Shown here in pieces: positions 48,449-59,941 of a DNA stretch of 64,000 bases; within the stretch, counting starts at the first letter, position 1, and each line of letters opens with the position of its first letter. The DNA is from Platerodrilus igneus. Lineage: Eukaryota; Arthropoda; Insecta; Coleoptera; Lycidae. The notes under the pieces were generated by a model. That model saw only the letters and a program-made list of their open reading frames with translations. It searched no databases and had not been told where the DNA came from. Made by a program: the position numbers and the translations under genes. Location of the stretch: NCBI GenBank assembly GCA_036346225.1, contig JARFIW010001469.1:5612001-5676000 (forward strand), in the 5' to 3' direction.

Positions 48449-51400
48449 GGCGCAGTCGTACGGATCGAGAAGGGCACTACGAATTCAAAAATCGGAAGAC
48501 TGATGACCAAGAATTTCAATTTACAATTCTGGAAGAACCCAAACAAAGTTAGAAGAGGTACAAGAATCGACTGAAATCAACCAGACAAATTTGGAAGAAG
48601 TACAAGCATCGACCGAATCCAAAGAAACACAACGTGGACGAAGTACAAAATCGACCGAGCCCACAGCCAGAAAACAAAAGAAACAGACGTTGAAAATAAT
48701 GTAAGTTCATTTTCTTTAAAACTAATTGATTTTTACAAATTTATTGATATTAGTTAGTATTGAAAAAATTTTTTTAATTATTTTATGTATGTACAGATCT
48801 TTTAATTATTATTATTGCAATTTATGCCATTTTATAAAAAAATTTACTAAGAGAACTTATTTTCAAACGAGAACTACTTTAGAAAATTTATTTTTAAAGC
48901 AAGAGAGTTCTAAACGAGAAAAGTGAAAAGTACAATTATTACGAATTATTATTATTAATACAAAACGCAACTGGCGCACGAATTATTGAAACAAAACGAA
49001 AACAATTTAAAATTCAAAAATAGAACGCAACTAATTTTTAACAATTTATCAACGAAAGCTTAATGTACAAACGCAATAACGATTAATTATAGAAACGATT
49101 TATTCAGACTTAACCTTCATCGCACTTCTATAAATTAAATGAGTGTATAAATTATAAAAGCACTGCAATTATTATTAAATTAACCCATTACAAATTGAAA
49201 CAAAGCGTGCAAATCTAAAACGCGACTTATTGCCGACAACCAGCATTGAATAAAAACCATTCACTAGAAATATATCTAATTATAGCGAAACAACTACTGA
49301 AAAGATTCATTCAAAAACGCGCATCGCAACTTTATAAATATCTATATCACTGAAAAAACTCATTCAAACATGACATTTTATGATTAAGTACTTCAGTACA
49401 AAGTAATTAATTGTAAACGACTCAATTTATTTGATTTATTACCGACTGAAAACAAAATCTTTCAGGAGACTTAAAACTTATAGTTAAACAACTTATTGTA
49501 AAAATTATTAAGTGAGAATTTGATGCAAATACTGTAACAAAACGGTAGGCTGAAAGCTTGCAGACATTCAAGGTAACGAGACAATACAGTTTGTAACAGT
49601 TTTATTTTCGAGTTGATAAACCTCTTCATTAAAGGTACAAAAATAATAAAACACATTTATTAAGTAAAGTCATAATACGTTTAACAATTAAATTATTACA
49701 TTGAAACAGCATCTAGACTCGTTAGTCTATTTGTTTTAGATGTCGGTGTATTCCACAGCCAGTCGCAAAGACGCTTAGAGGTGTGACAACCTCCCCCCTT
49801 GGACCCTCCGATCGTCCGAGAGCGCGGGATAAGCACTCGGCCATAGGTAGAAGTAAAAGCAGGATGTATACGAGGACGATGGCCAGTGACCGGTTTGAAT
49901 GAGTGAGCACATTCTTAGAATAACGCGCAACAAAATTTAGGCGATGAGAATCTAAACGACATGAATGTAGGCAACAAAATTTAGGCGATAAGAATTTAAT
50001 TTACAATTTACGATGCAGTTAGTACCTTGAATACGAGAATCGACGTTAAGAAAACCACTTCATTTTACCATGTGTATTTAGAGGATGGAATGCTGATCTA
50101 ATTAATAGAAGATCGTTTGTTGCTCCGAGCCGAGATGCTACGTTGATAGAATGTAAGCAGTAAATGCCGCATGGCGATGCACTTCCTAATCCAGTCTTGG
50201 AAAGCAGTTTTGTTTGGTTCGTAGTAGCTTTAAGAAATTCTTTTGTGTTTCCTTCAGGAAGCACGCTATTTTGTTTGGATGTGTAGAAGTGCGTATTTGT
50301 TATTTGCTTCAACTATTGCTAAGCTGGAATTCCCAGTATTAAATTTAAAATTCACTCACTTGATTTTGTAAGAATATAATCTGTTAGTTACAATAACAGG
50401 TGTAATTGCATCATTTGTTTGTTTGAAATATGTTGTTGACACATGTATCCGTGATGACAGATGCTTAACACTGCGTCACTACCGACTTTGAAAACAAGAA
50501 TATTTTTGTGAACATTTTCATTTTAAACTGAAATTAGTACTTCAAACTTAAAGAGAAAAATTTGTATTTTAATTTCTATAATGTAATTGACCTAAACAGA
50601 TCTGAGTGGGTTAGAAAATATTGGTGTAACAAGTTACACTTTGTTGTAATGTATTTGATCATGAATAGGGTTGATAAACCTTATGTTAAATTTACAAAGT
50701 AATTCAAATAATTTTTTTTAATTTTATTGCATTGAATTTTATTTAAAGATAAACAGATTCTTTTGAGTAAATTATTAATCCAAGCTTAAAGTTTTTTATT
50801 TTGATCAAGTGTGATCAAACCTAATCACCGAAATTTAATATCTTTAAGAGTTGTATTTTGATACTACCCTTATATAGAAAATATTTTTTTATATTTCTTT
50901 AGGTATATTTGCGGGACACAAACAGTGTTCCAATTTTCTATGTTGACTTAATTATTATTCTTTCTTACAGGAACTGCGTCTTATTCTGTTAAGACAGGTC
51001 CTTGTCAGCAAAGGCGATCTTTTTTCTTTGGGTCTCCACGTCCGCCCTTAGAAAAATGCCATGCCATTAACGTGAATCAATTCGGACTTGGTGGCGCCTA
51101 TTTGTTTTAGTTTGAGTATGATCCCCCAACAGATTTCGATTTACCCCCCCATTGCTCATGGCTCTACCCAAGGAATAGACCCCTAGTTACGTCGGAAGAA
51201 TTTGTTTTGCTGACCCCCAACTTCTAGAGTCAGATATAGGTATTAAGAAGAGAACGCTAGTGTTTTAGTAGTTCAAAAAAATAATTTGCAGCAAGTTACA
51301 GAGAAACATTTTATGCACTTTTTAATTACAACACCCACGGAGGCGAAATAATTAAAGCAGACTCAATTAATCAGCAGGAATAAAATAAGAATGTAACTGA

Positions 51401-51739
51401 CGCAGAAACATACAAAGTATAACGCAAATTATTGCAAGAATATTAATCCACATAAAAACCTTTCAGAGAATTAAAACCGTAACAACTTTAACATCCGCGA
51501 AGTATATAAATAAACGAATTCAAGGCTACAGCAATTAACCAGACATTACCGAACACAAAACTCCGCAATTTAATTAAAGCACTTTCTTAAATAACCCAAC
51601 ACAATCCAAACTGAATCTTAACAAACCAAACTAATAAATAACAATACAAACCGCGAAATAAATCTCAATTTTTACACAAAATTTGAATTTAATTAAAACC
51701 AAAAGTAACTATTAATCATTAAAACAACCCTTAACAATC
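48449..51739 (+). other. Provirus C leader, interrupted
   Basis: Leader homologous to 20546-21994, with the donor-like aatgtaagttcat near 48700, interrupted by the insertion at 49592-51300. Confidence 0.5.
49592..51300 (+). mobile_element. E-family insertion in provirus C leader
   Basis: It starts TGTAAC and ends TTACA, about 1.7 kb, absent from copies A and B. It contains an acceptor-like tttcttacag (about 50970), cttggtggcgcc (about 51088) and ctctacccaaggaatagacc (about 51161-51180), homologous to the cores at 9552, 28596 and 43606. The target duplication is not clear. No ORF. Confidence 0.65.
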
Positions 51740-52267
51740 ATGAGTTCAGATATGAAAATTTATCTCGAAAGCATCCCTAATTTCAACGGAGATCAAACTT
51801 TGCTAGGAAATTTTATTACAGCATGTGAAATATTTTTGAAAACCTACAAACCCGGAGAGAACGAAAGAAATGTATTACTATTACGCCTGGATAATTAGTA
51901 AACTGGCCGGACAGGCACTAACACTAATAACCAGCCGAGATGACTTAGAACAGTGGGAGTACTTTAAACGCATATTGATTGCATATTTTGGCGATCAACG
52001 CAACATAATATTTCTAATCCGTGATCTAATAAACCTTAGAATGGAAAATAACCGATCTTCATACCAATTCGGAATGAAATGCCAAGACAAAAGAAGTTTA
52101 ATATTAACAAAATTAAAAATAGAAGACCCCGACCAAAATATCCGACTTTTAAAGACAAAAAAGTACGCCGAAACGGCACTAGACACCTATATAAACGCAT
52201 TACCATAACGCCTATCAGATAAAATAAAATTCCAACGTCCCCAAAATTTAGAAGAAGCAATAAATAT
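51740..52267 (+). pseudogene. gag: Provirus C gag, 5' part
   Basis: Starts MSSDMKIYLESIP at 51740, frameshifts near 51890, and continues in 51870-52208 (ISKLAGQALTLITSRDD). A stop interrupts at 52207. The nested gypsy element follows; gag resumes at 60473. Confidence 0.8.
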
Positions 52268-52853
52268 TGTTGCGAGCTACTATTAGGCAACCCGTCAAAC
52301 ACACAAGCGTTGTAGGGTCTGCATAGTTTCCAGGATTCTAGAATGGTTCTAGCAATCAAACACACAAAACGCCGCCAGCACTGTTTATTCTCGCCAGACC
52401 TGGAAGGTTCTCGTAATTACCAGAAGATGAGTCATATCTTTAAATCTGAGTATATATAAGACCGCTGAGAAATGCAAGGGCCAGTCTATACTAGAATGTC
52501 TAATATAAATTATAACGTTGTAAAGTAATAGTAGTTTGAGCTTTTAGAAGTATACATAAATGTTATATGCTGTGTCTAATGTACATGCAGCTTGTAGTAT
52601 ACATAAATAAATAGAAGTGTATAAACAAATAGTTGTGTTAGTGTTGTTAATGGACCCATGGTAAAGAAGTTAGTTTAAGAAGAAATTAGTGCTTGTAAAT
52701 TCATTAGTGTAATAGTGCTTCATTTTTAAGTGGACTGAAAACATCTATAAATAAGGCATATACTGTTAATTAGACTTGTGAATAGTGAGTAATAAAGACC
52801 TTTATTATTACTTGTTTTAAATTAAAGAAACGTGGTAGTAGTAGCCCGCTACA
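52268..52853 (+). repeat. Nested gypsy 5' LTR
   Basis: 586 bp, TGTTGCGAGC...GCTACA. TATA-like (gtatatataag, about 52450) and AATAAA signals are present. The primer-binding site starts at 52855. Confidence 0.92.
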
Positions 52854-52921
52854 CTGGTGTCAGCCTGTGTGGGGTATATAGTGATTAATTTAAAACACAA
52901 GTCTAAAGACATTTAAGTAGT

Positions 52922-54442
52922 TTGTATATGCTAGTTACAAGAAATCAAAGTAAAATGGAGGCAAAAACTTTAATGAACTTCCTTAAGGATTTTAAATCCG
53001 AAATGCAAGTGACACTCAATGAAAACTTAGTGAGGTCAGTTGAACTGGAATCAAACCTTACCGAAAAGTTAAGTGAAAATACAGCCACGTTAGAACGAAG
53101 ATTAATGGAAAGCTCCATTGCATTGAAAGAAAATTTCACTGAACAGGTAAAAACAGTTGAGCAAAAGTTGGATAATAAATTGGTAAAAATGGAAGAAGAT
53201 GTGATGAGGCTTCAAGAACAAATGATTTCACTAACAACGCGACCACTTGATTTACCAAGCCAAGTTGTTAATCAGAACATTCCAGAAATAAGAACCATGG
53301 AAAGAAGCGAGTCAATTCCGTCTAAATTTAAAGTAAAACCACCTACATTCGATGGTAAAACACCTTGGCCCACATATTTGAAACAATTTGAAGCTGCTGC
53401 AATAGCCAACGGTTGGTGCAACAAAGAGAAGGCTATCTCCTTAATAGTGGCCCTACGGGGGGAGGCTCTTAACATCTTACAAACGATTCCCGATCACCAG
53501 CAGAATGATTACGGCCTCTTAACATCAAAACTTGAGATGAGATATGGAGATGCTCACCTTCAACAGGTTTACCACGCACTAGTTAAGAACCGCTCGCAAA
53601 AGACAAGTGAAAGCCTGCAAGAATTCGAAGCTGACATCGCCAGATTAGTTAGATTGGCATACCCAACGGCACCAGATAGTTTCCTCGAACAACTGGCTGT
53701 TCAAACATTTGTGGATGGCGTTAAAGACGGTAAAATACAGCAAGCGCTAAGATTAGCACGGCCAAAAATGTTAGATGACGCACTGGCTTATGCGCTTGAA
53801 TTTGAAGCAGCTAAGCAAACGTCACACAGGACGAGTCACAAAGTTCGGTCTGCATTAGAAGAACCTGAGCAATCGCAGAACAGCATAGATGAAATAATAA
53901 ACCGTGTGTTTGAAAAGCGAAAGGCGGAAAGGCTGAAAAGACAACGCCCGCGGAGATGGCGTCTACGATGCTGGAGCTGCGGTGAAGTTGGCCATATGCA
54001 GAGACGCTGTACTCAACCAAAGAAACAACCGGTTGCGCCAAAGCTGGTCCATGTAAGGGGGCGAACTTCGACAGCACAGCGTAGTGCCCCGGAGGTTATC
54101 ATCCGTGCTGCATCGTCGGTGGAAAGTCTGGACAGCATTTATATCGATGGTAGAATTAATGGTAGGGTTGTCCGATTACTTGTGGATACAGGAGCGACAA
54201 GAACTATTGTGAGACCAGATTTGGTTGGTCGTGGAAAAGTGCTACCTGTATCGGTGTGTCTTCGAACGGCAAGTGGTGAGAAAATTTGTACTCATGGAGA
54301 GACTGCCGTTATGTTGACAATTGGGGACAATTTAATTAATCATCGAGTGTTGGTAGCTGAAATTACGGAAGAAGTGATCTTGGGAATGGATCTCATGAGA
54401 GAATATGGGTTTCATGTAAACATGAAAGAAAATGTGCTTTAG
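52922..54442 (+). CDS. gag: Nested gypsy Gag-protease
   Basis: 506 codons, intact. Residues about 15-105 are a coiled-coil-rich N-terminus, about 130-300 the capsid-like region (PPTFDGKTPWPTYLKQFE), followed by a single CCHC knuckle (CWSCGEVGHMQRRC). The retropepsin-like protease has LLVDTGATRTIV with the catalytic DTG and the flap-distal VILGMDLM. A TAG ends the frame; pol lies in the same frame after this TAG and another at 54482-54484, so no -1 frameshift is implied. Whether the first TAG is read through or is a lesion cannot be told from one copy. Confidence 0.88.
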   Translation: MYMLVTRNQSKMEAKTLMNFLKDFKSEMQVTLNENLVRSVELESNLTEKLSENTATLERRLMESSIALKENFTEQVKTVEQKLDNKLVKMEEDVMRLQEQMISLTTRPLDLPSQVVNQNIPEIRTMERSESIPSKFKVKPPTFDGKTPWPTYLKQFEAAAIANGWCNKEKAISLIVALRGEALNILQTIPDHQQNDYGLLTSKLEMRYGDAHLQQVYHALVKNRSQKTSESLQEFEADIARLVRLAYPTAPDSFLEQLAVQTFVDGVKDGKIQQALRLARPKMLDDALAYALEFEAAKQTSHRTSHKVRSALEEPEQSQNSIDEIINRVFEKRKAERLKRQRPRRWRLRCWSCGEVGHMQRRCTQPKKQPVAPKLVHVRGRTSTAQRSAPEVIIRAASSVESLDSIYIDGRINGRVVRLLVDTGATRTIVRPDLVGRGKVLPVSVCLRTASGEKICTHGETAVMLTIGDNLINHRVLVAEITEEVILGMDLMREYGFHVNMKENVL

Positions 54443-56250
54443 ATAGATGATGATGAGATTCCATTTCAAGGTAGGAGTAACTAGACGATGCAAGTTCGAA
54501 TGATTTGCGATATGAAAATACCCGAGAAGGCGGAAATGATAGTAATGGGACGCCCGGATGGTACGCTTCGGGAAGGACAAGTATGCATGATGGAAGCAAC
54601 TGAATCGGGAATGGGTCAGGAGGGATTACTGATTGGAAGAACGCTGGTAAAGTTTCGAAATATGGTACCAGTAAGGGTGCTGAACATTAATCCGCATACG
54701 GTGACCCTGAAGAAAGACACGATTGTGGGAAGTTGCATTCCAGTATGCCATATTAAACGTTGTGTGGACGACACGAAAGATAAACCAGCCAACGGTTGCT
54801 CACAGAAATTGCTGGATATGTTAATACCTTCGTGTCAAGGATTAAACGGCGACCAACTGGGCAAGGTAAAAGAACTGGTCGGACGATATCGAGGTGTGTT
54901 TGCACTGGATGATAGTGAGAAAGGAAGGACGAATGTTGTGCAACACAAGATCAATACTGGAGATGCGCAACCGATAAGACAACACCCCAGGCGGCTTCCT
55001 TTGGCAAAACGTAAGGAAGCTGAGCAAATTATCACCGATATGGAAGAACAGGGAGTGATTGAACCCTCGAATAGTCCATGGGCATCCCCGGTAGTGCTTG
55101 TCAAGAAAAAGGACGGGTCGACAAGGTTTTGTGTAGACTACCGGCGGCTTAACAATGTGACAAAGAAAGACAGCTATCCTTTGCCCAGAATTAATGACAC
55201 CTTACATACTCTATCCGGATCAAAATGGTTTTCGACCTTGGACTTGAAAAGCGGATACTAGCAGGTAGGCTTGGAGCCAAATGATAAAGAAAAGACTGCG
55301 TTTACAATTGGAACTGGATTATGGCAGTTCAAGGTTATGCCATTTGGATTATGCAATGCTCCTGCTACTTTTGAACGATTGATGGAGTCGGTACTGCGTG
55401 GACTGTCCTGGAAGACATGTCTGGTGTACCTGGACGACGTAATATTGTTAGGCCGGTCTTTTGAAGAACATCTTAAGAACCTAGAGGAGATATTCCAAAG
55501 ATTACGCGGGGCAAACCTTACATTAAGCCCCAAGAAGTGGCACCTATTTGGAAAAGAGGTGAAATACCTAGGACATGTCGTTTCGGAGACCGGAATAAGA
55601 GCTGACCCTGACAAAATAAAAACGGTACAAGAGTGGCCTACACCAGCAGATATACACCAACTACGCAGTTTTCTAGGATTGTGCACATATTACCGACGTT
55701 TTATACTTGGGTTTGCGAACATTGCCAAACCGTTAACAAAATTAACCGAAGATGGACAAGAATATGATTGGAATGACGACTGCCACAGAGCATTTGAACA
55801 ACTGAAACGGCTACTAGTTACAGCACCAATTTTGAGTTATCCACGGATGGAGGGAAAATTTGTGTTGGATACCGATGCCAGTAACACAGCTATAGGAGGC
55901 GTTCTTTCTCAAGTGCAGGACGGACAAGAAAAAGTTATTGGGTAATTCAGCAAGGTCTTGTCGCGGCCAGAAAGGAACTATTGTGTGACAAGAAGGGAGC
56001 TGTTGGCCGTCGTCAAATCCGTAGAGCACTTTTATAAGTATTTATACGGCCGTAAATTCCTGTTGAGAACAGACCATGCTGCACTGAAATGGTTACTGCA
56101 GTTTCGAAATCCTGAAGGACAAGTTGCAAGGTGGATAGAGCGGCTGCAGGAATATGACTTTGACACAGAACATCGGGTAGGAACTAGCCATCGGTATGCA
56201 GACGCTTTGTCAAGGAGACCTTGTCCAGTAAACTGCAATCAGAGAAAATA
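54443..56250 (+). pseudogene. pol: Nested gypsy pol: RT and RNase H with in-frame stops
   Basis: Same frame as gag. 54488-55261 holds the linker and RT fingers (VVLVKKKDGSTRFCVDYR, STLDLKSGY) and ends at a TAG where the family normally has Trp. 55271-55945 continues with palm motifs (MPFGLCNAPATFERLM, LVYLDDVILLG, with the catalytic YLDD kept) and the thumb/connection (LRSFLGLCTYYRRF). RNase H (VLDTDASNTAIGGVLS, Asp present) is interrupted by a TAA at 55943-55945, then LRTDHAALKWLL. A frame change near 56245 leads into the integrase. The stops are point lesions in an otherwise well-kept enzyme. Confidence 0.9.
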
Positions 56251-57938
56251 AGTGTCATCCATAGAATGACGGTAACCGATGATACTTGGCAACTCGAAAG
56301 AATACGAGAAGACCAGGAAAATGACGCCGAATTGGGACGTATTATTGAGTGGAAAAATAGAGGACAACGACCAGCTTGGGAAGAAATTAGTATTTTAAGT
56401 AGGAGCCTGAAGGCATACTGGGCACAGTGGGACTCCTTGATGATGGAAAATAGAATCTTGAAACGACGCCTGGAATTTGAAGATGGCACTGAGAGACTTC
56501 AAGTGATAGTGCCGAGAAGCAGAGTGCCGGAAGTGTTGCAACACTTGCACGATGGTATTTCCGGAGGGCACTTAGGCGTGAAAAGAACTCTCGAGAGAGT
56601 GAGAGAAAGATTTTATTGGCTGAGCTGCAAAGATGATGTGAAGGAGTGGTGCCGGAAATGTAAATTGTGTGCCTCTGCAAATGGCCCGGTCTCAAAACGG
56701 AAAGCCCCAATGAGACAGTATAACGTGGGGAATCCTTTTGAGAGGGTAGCCATTGATATAGCTGGTCCGTTTCCTGAATCAGAGAAAGGAAATAAATACA
56801 TCTTGGTGCAATGGATTATTTTACCAAATGGCCGGAGGCATATGCTATACCTAACCAAGAAGCCGAGACGGTTGCAGATGTACTAGTCAGGGAGTTGTTT
56901 TGTCGTTCCGTTGGAATTACACTCCGATCAAGGTCGAAACTTCGAATCGGCGTTGTTTCAAAACGTCTGCAAGCACCTTGGAATCAGGAAGACTAGAACC
57001 ACGCCACTTCATCCCCAATCGGATGGAATGGTTGAAAGAATGAACAGGACGTTAGGGAAGTACCTGGCCAAAGTTGTCTCTGAACATCAACGAGACTGGG
57101 ACCAATATTTACATTTGTTCCTACTGGCGTACCGATCTCCGGTACATGACAGCACAGGATACTCGCCCGCTTGCGTAATGCTAGGACGTGGTTGCGGCTA
57201 CCATGTGATCTTCAGTTTGGATTTAAACCTGGAGAAGAGATCGCAGGTGAAGATTACGTTAGTAAGCTTCGTGAAAGATCAAATAGCATTCACGAAAACG
57301 TCCGAAAGAATATCCAGGCAGCAAGCGATCGAATAAAATCACAATATGACACGAGAGCACAAGAAGGTGGTTATCAACCTGGAGATTTGGTGTGGTTGTA
57401 TAATCCACAAAGAAAACGGGGGTTGTCGCCAAAATTGCAAAGACAATGGGAAGGCCCGTACGAAGTGATGAAAAGGATTAATAATGTAGTGTACCGGATC
57501 AGAAGATCTCCCCGTGGTAAACCGAAAGTGGTACACCTTGACCGTTTAACATCCTACGCTGGCAACAACCAAGAAAGCTCGAATGATGAGAATGGTGTTC
57601 GACAAGTTATTAATCATGAGCCAAATGTAGATTTTGAGAGCTTTATGGCGGCGTATGGTGGTTCCGCTAAGGCAAGATTTGGCGTTGTTGTTGAAAAACA
57701 GCAAGATCTGTTTAGAGCACCAGAAGAGTATTCCCTTGCACATTGCGTAGCTCAAGATTTGGCAATGTCAATGGGAATAGCTGTTGTTTTCAAGAAAAAG
57801 TTTGTATGTGTGGATGAATTAGTACAACAGCAGCCAACTGTAGGAAAAGCTTTGGTTCTTCAAGACAAAAATCGTTATGTTTACTATCTGGTCACCAAAA
57901 ATTCTTCATGGCAGAGACTTAGTTATGGTCATCTATGG
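56251..57938 (+). pseudogene. pol: Nested gypsy integrase-macrodomain segment, first (truncated) copy
   Basis: The integrase has an HHCC zinc region (HLHDGISGGH, CRKCKLC), core Asp in VAIDIAGPF, Asp in LHSDQGRNF and Glu in MVERMNRTL, and a GPY/F-type C-terminal domain (GPYEVMKRINNVVYRIRR). Frames change near 56810, 56905 and, only in this copy, 57190. The macrodomain begins but is cut at SYGHLW (57938), where the sequence jumps back to the start of the duplicated segment (56309). The first two shifts occur in both copies and so predate the duplication. Confidence 0.85.
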
Positions 57939-59569
57939 AAGACCAGGAAAATGACGCCGAATTGGGACGTATTATTGAGTGGAAAAATAGAGGACAACGA
58001 CCAGCTTGGGAAGAAATTAGTATTTTAAGTAGGAGCCTGAAGGCATACTGGGCACAGTGGGACTCCTTGATGATGGAAAATAGAATCTTGAAACGACGCC
58101 TGGAATTTGAAGATGGCACTGAGAGACTTCAAGTGATAGTGCCGAGAAGCAGAGTGCCGGAAGTGTTGCAACACTTGCACGATGGTATTTCCGGAGGGCA
58201 CTTAGGCGTGAAAAGAACTCTCGAGAGAGTGAGAGAAAGATTTTATTGGCTGAGCTGCAAAGATGATGTGAAGGAGTGGTGCCGGAAATGTAAATTGTGT
58301 GCCTCTGCAAATGGCCCGGTCTCAAAACGGAAAGCCCCAATGAGACAGTATAACGTGGGGAATCCTTTTGAGAGGGTAGCCATTGATATAGCTGGTCCGT
58401 TTCCTGAATCAGAGAAAGGAAATAAATACATCTTGGTGCAATGGATTATTTTACCAAATGGCCGGAGGCATATGCTATACCTAACCAAGAAGCCGAGACG
58501 GTTGCAGATGTACTAGTCAGGGAGTTGTTTTGTCGTTCCGTTGGAATTACACTCCGATCAAGGTCGAAACTTCGAATCGGCGTTGTTTCAAAACGTCTGC
58601 AAGCACCTTGGAATCAGGAAGACTAGAACCACGCCACTTCATCCCCAATCGGATGGAATGGTTGAAAGAATGAACAGGACGTTAGGGAAGTACCTGGCCA
58701 AAGTTGTCTCTGAACATCAACGAGACTGGGACCAATATTTACATTTGTTCCTACTGGCGTACCGATCTCCGGTACATGACAGCACAGGATACTCGCCCGC
58801 TTGCGTAATGCTAGGACGTGAATTGCGGCTACCATGTGATCTTCAGTTTGGATTTAAACCTGGAGAAGAGATCGCAGGTGAAGATTACGTTAGTAAGCTT
58901 CGTGAAAGATCAAATAGCATTCACGAAAACGTCCGAAAGAATATCCAGGCAGCAAGCGATCGAATAAAATCACAATATGACACGAGAGCACAAGAAGGTG
59001 GTTATCAACCTGGAGATTTGGTGTGGTTGTATAATCCACAAAGAAAACGGGGGTTGTCGCCAAAATTGCAAAGACAATGGGAAGGCCCGTACGAAGTGAT
59101 GAAAAGGATTAATAATGTAGTGTACCGGATCAGAAGATCTCCCCGTGGTAAACCGAAAGTGGTACACCTTGACCGTTTAACATCCTACGCTGGCAACAAC
59201 CAAGAAAGCTCGAATGATGAGAATGGTGTTCGACAAGTTATTAATCATGAGCCAAATGTAGATTTTGAGAGCTTTATGGCGGCGTATGGTGGTTCCGCTA
59301 AGGCAAGATTTGGCGTTGTTGTTGAAAAACAGCAAGATCTGTTTAGAGCACCAGAAGAGTATTCCCTTGCACATTGCGTAGCTCAAGATTTGGCAATGTC
59401 AATGGGAATAGCTGTTGTTTTCAAGAAAAAGTTTGTATGTGTGGATGAATTAGTACAACAGCAGCCAACTGTAGGAAAAGCTTTGGTTCTTCAAGACAAA
59501 AATCGTTATGTTTACTATCTGGTCACCAAAAATTCTTCATGGCAGAGACTTAGTTATGGTCATCTATGG
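57939..59569 (+). repeat. Second copy of the 1.63-kb tandem duplication
   Basis: 57939-59569 repeats 56309-57938 almost perfectly; the only difference noticed is gtggttgcgg against gtgaattgcgg, which restores the frame here. The repeat covers integrase and most of the macrodomain. Confidence 0.92.
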
Positions 59570-59941
59570 GAGGCTTTGCTAAATCTTAAAGCGCACATGA
59601 TGGAAAATGGAGTAACGAGACTAACGGTGCCCAAGCTAGGCTGTGGACTGGATCGCTTAGATTGGAGGATAGTCCGAAATATGCTAGAAGTAGTTTTCCA
59701 GAAAACCAACGTCCAGGTCCTTGTTTGTTGTTATCAACCGGTTGCCTACCAAGACCAAGAAAAGAGTGTTGACTGTTATTTCCAACGACGCGGTGGATGC
59801 ACCAGAGGAGATAGCTGCCGATACCGTCACCAGTCATCGAATTGGCGTCAAGATGGATTTACAGTTTTTAAAGAGGGGGTAGTGTTACGAGCTACTATTA
59901 GGCAACCCGTCAAACACACAAGCGTTGTAGGGTCTGCATAG
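58541..59941 (+). CDS. pol: Integrase core end - GPY/F - TARG1-like macrodomain - CCCH zinc finger
   Basis: An open frame of 466 codons. Residues 1-110 are the end of the DDE integrase core (LHSDQGRNF, MVERMNRTL) and about 165-215 the GPY/F domain. About 250-400 is a macrodomain closely resembling human TARG1/OARD1: SLAHCVAQDLAMSMGIAVVF, then KKKF, VYYLVTK, and GCGLDRLDW. The Lys of FKKKF and the Asp of GCGLDRL correspond to the catalytic Lys/Asp pair of TARG1, which removes ADP-ribose from acidic residues. About 409-428 is a CCCH finger (C-x7-C-x5-C-x3-H). The last 19 or so residues lie in the 3' LTR. The start is only the first ATG after a frameshift; the natural product would be part of Pol. 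Activity is inferred, not shown. Confidence 0.9.
   Translation: MELHSDQGRNFESALFQNVCKHLGIRKTRTTPLHPQSDGMVERMNRTLGKYLAKVVSEHQRDWDQYLHLFLLAYRSPVHDSTGYSPACVMLGRELRLPCDLQFGFKPGEEIAGEDYVSKLRERSNSIHENVRKNIQAASDRIKSQYDTRAQEGGYQPGDLVWLYNPQRKRGLSPKLQRQWEGPYEVMKRINNVVYRIRRSPRGKPKVVHLDRLTSYAGNNQESSNDENGVRQVINHEPNVDFESFMAAYGGSAKARFGVVVEKQQDLFRAPEEYSLAHCVAQDLAMSMGIAVVFKKKFVCVDELVQQQPTVGKALVLQDKNRYVYYLVTKNSSWQRLSYGHLWEALLNLKAHMMENGVTRLTVPKLGCGLDRLDWRIVRNMLEVVFQKTNVQVLVCCYQPVAYQDQEKSVDCYFQRRGGCTRGDSCRYRHQSSNWRQDGFTVFKEGVVLRATIRQPVKHTSVVGSA

Noticed and set aside
56184..56489. Minus-strand ORFs within the nested gypsy pol (also 58017-58340, 53811-54077)
   Set aside because: Shadows of the well-supported plus-strand pol and gag frames.
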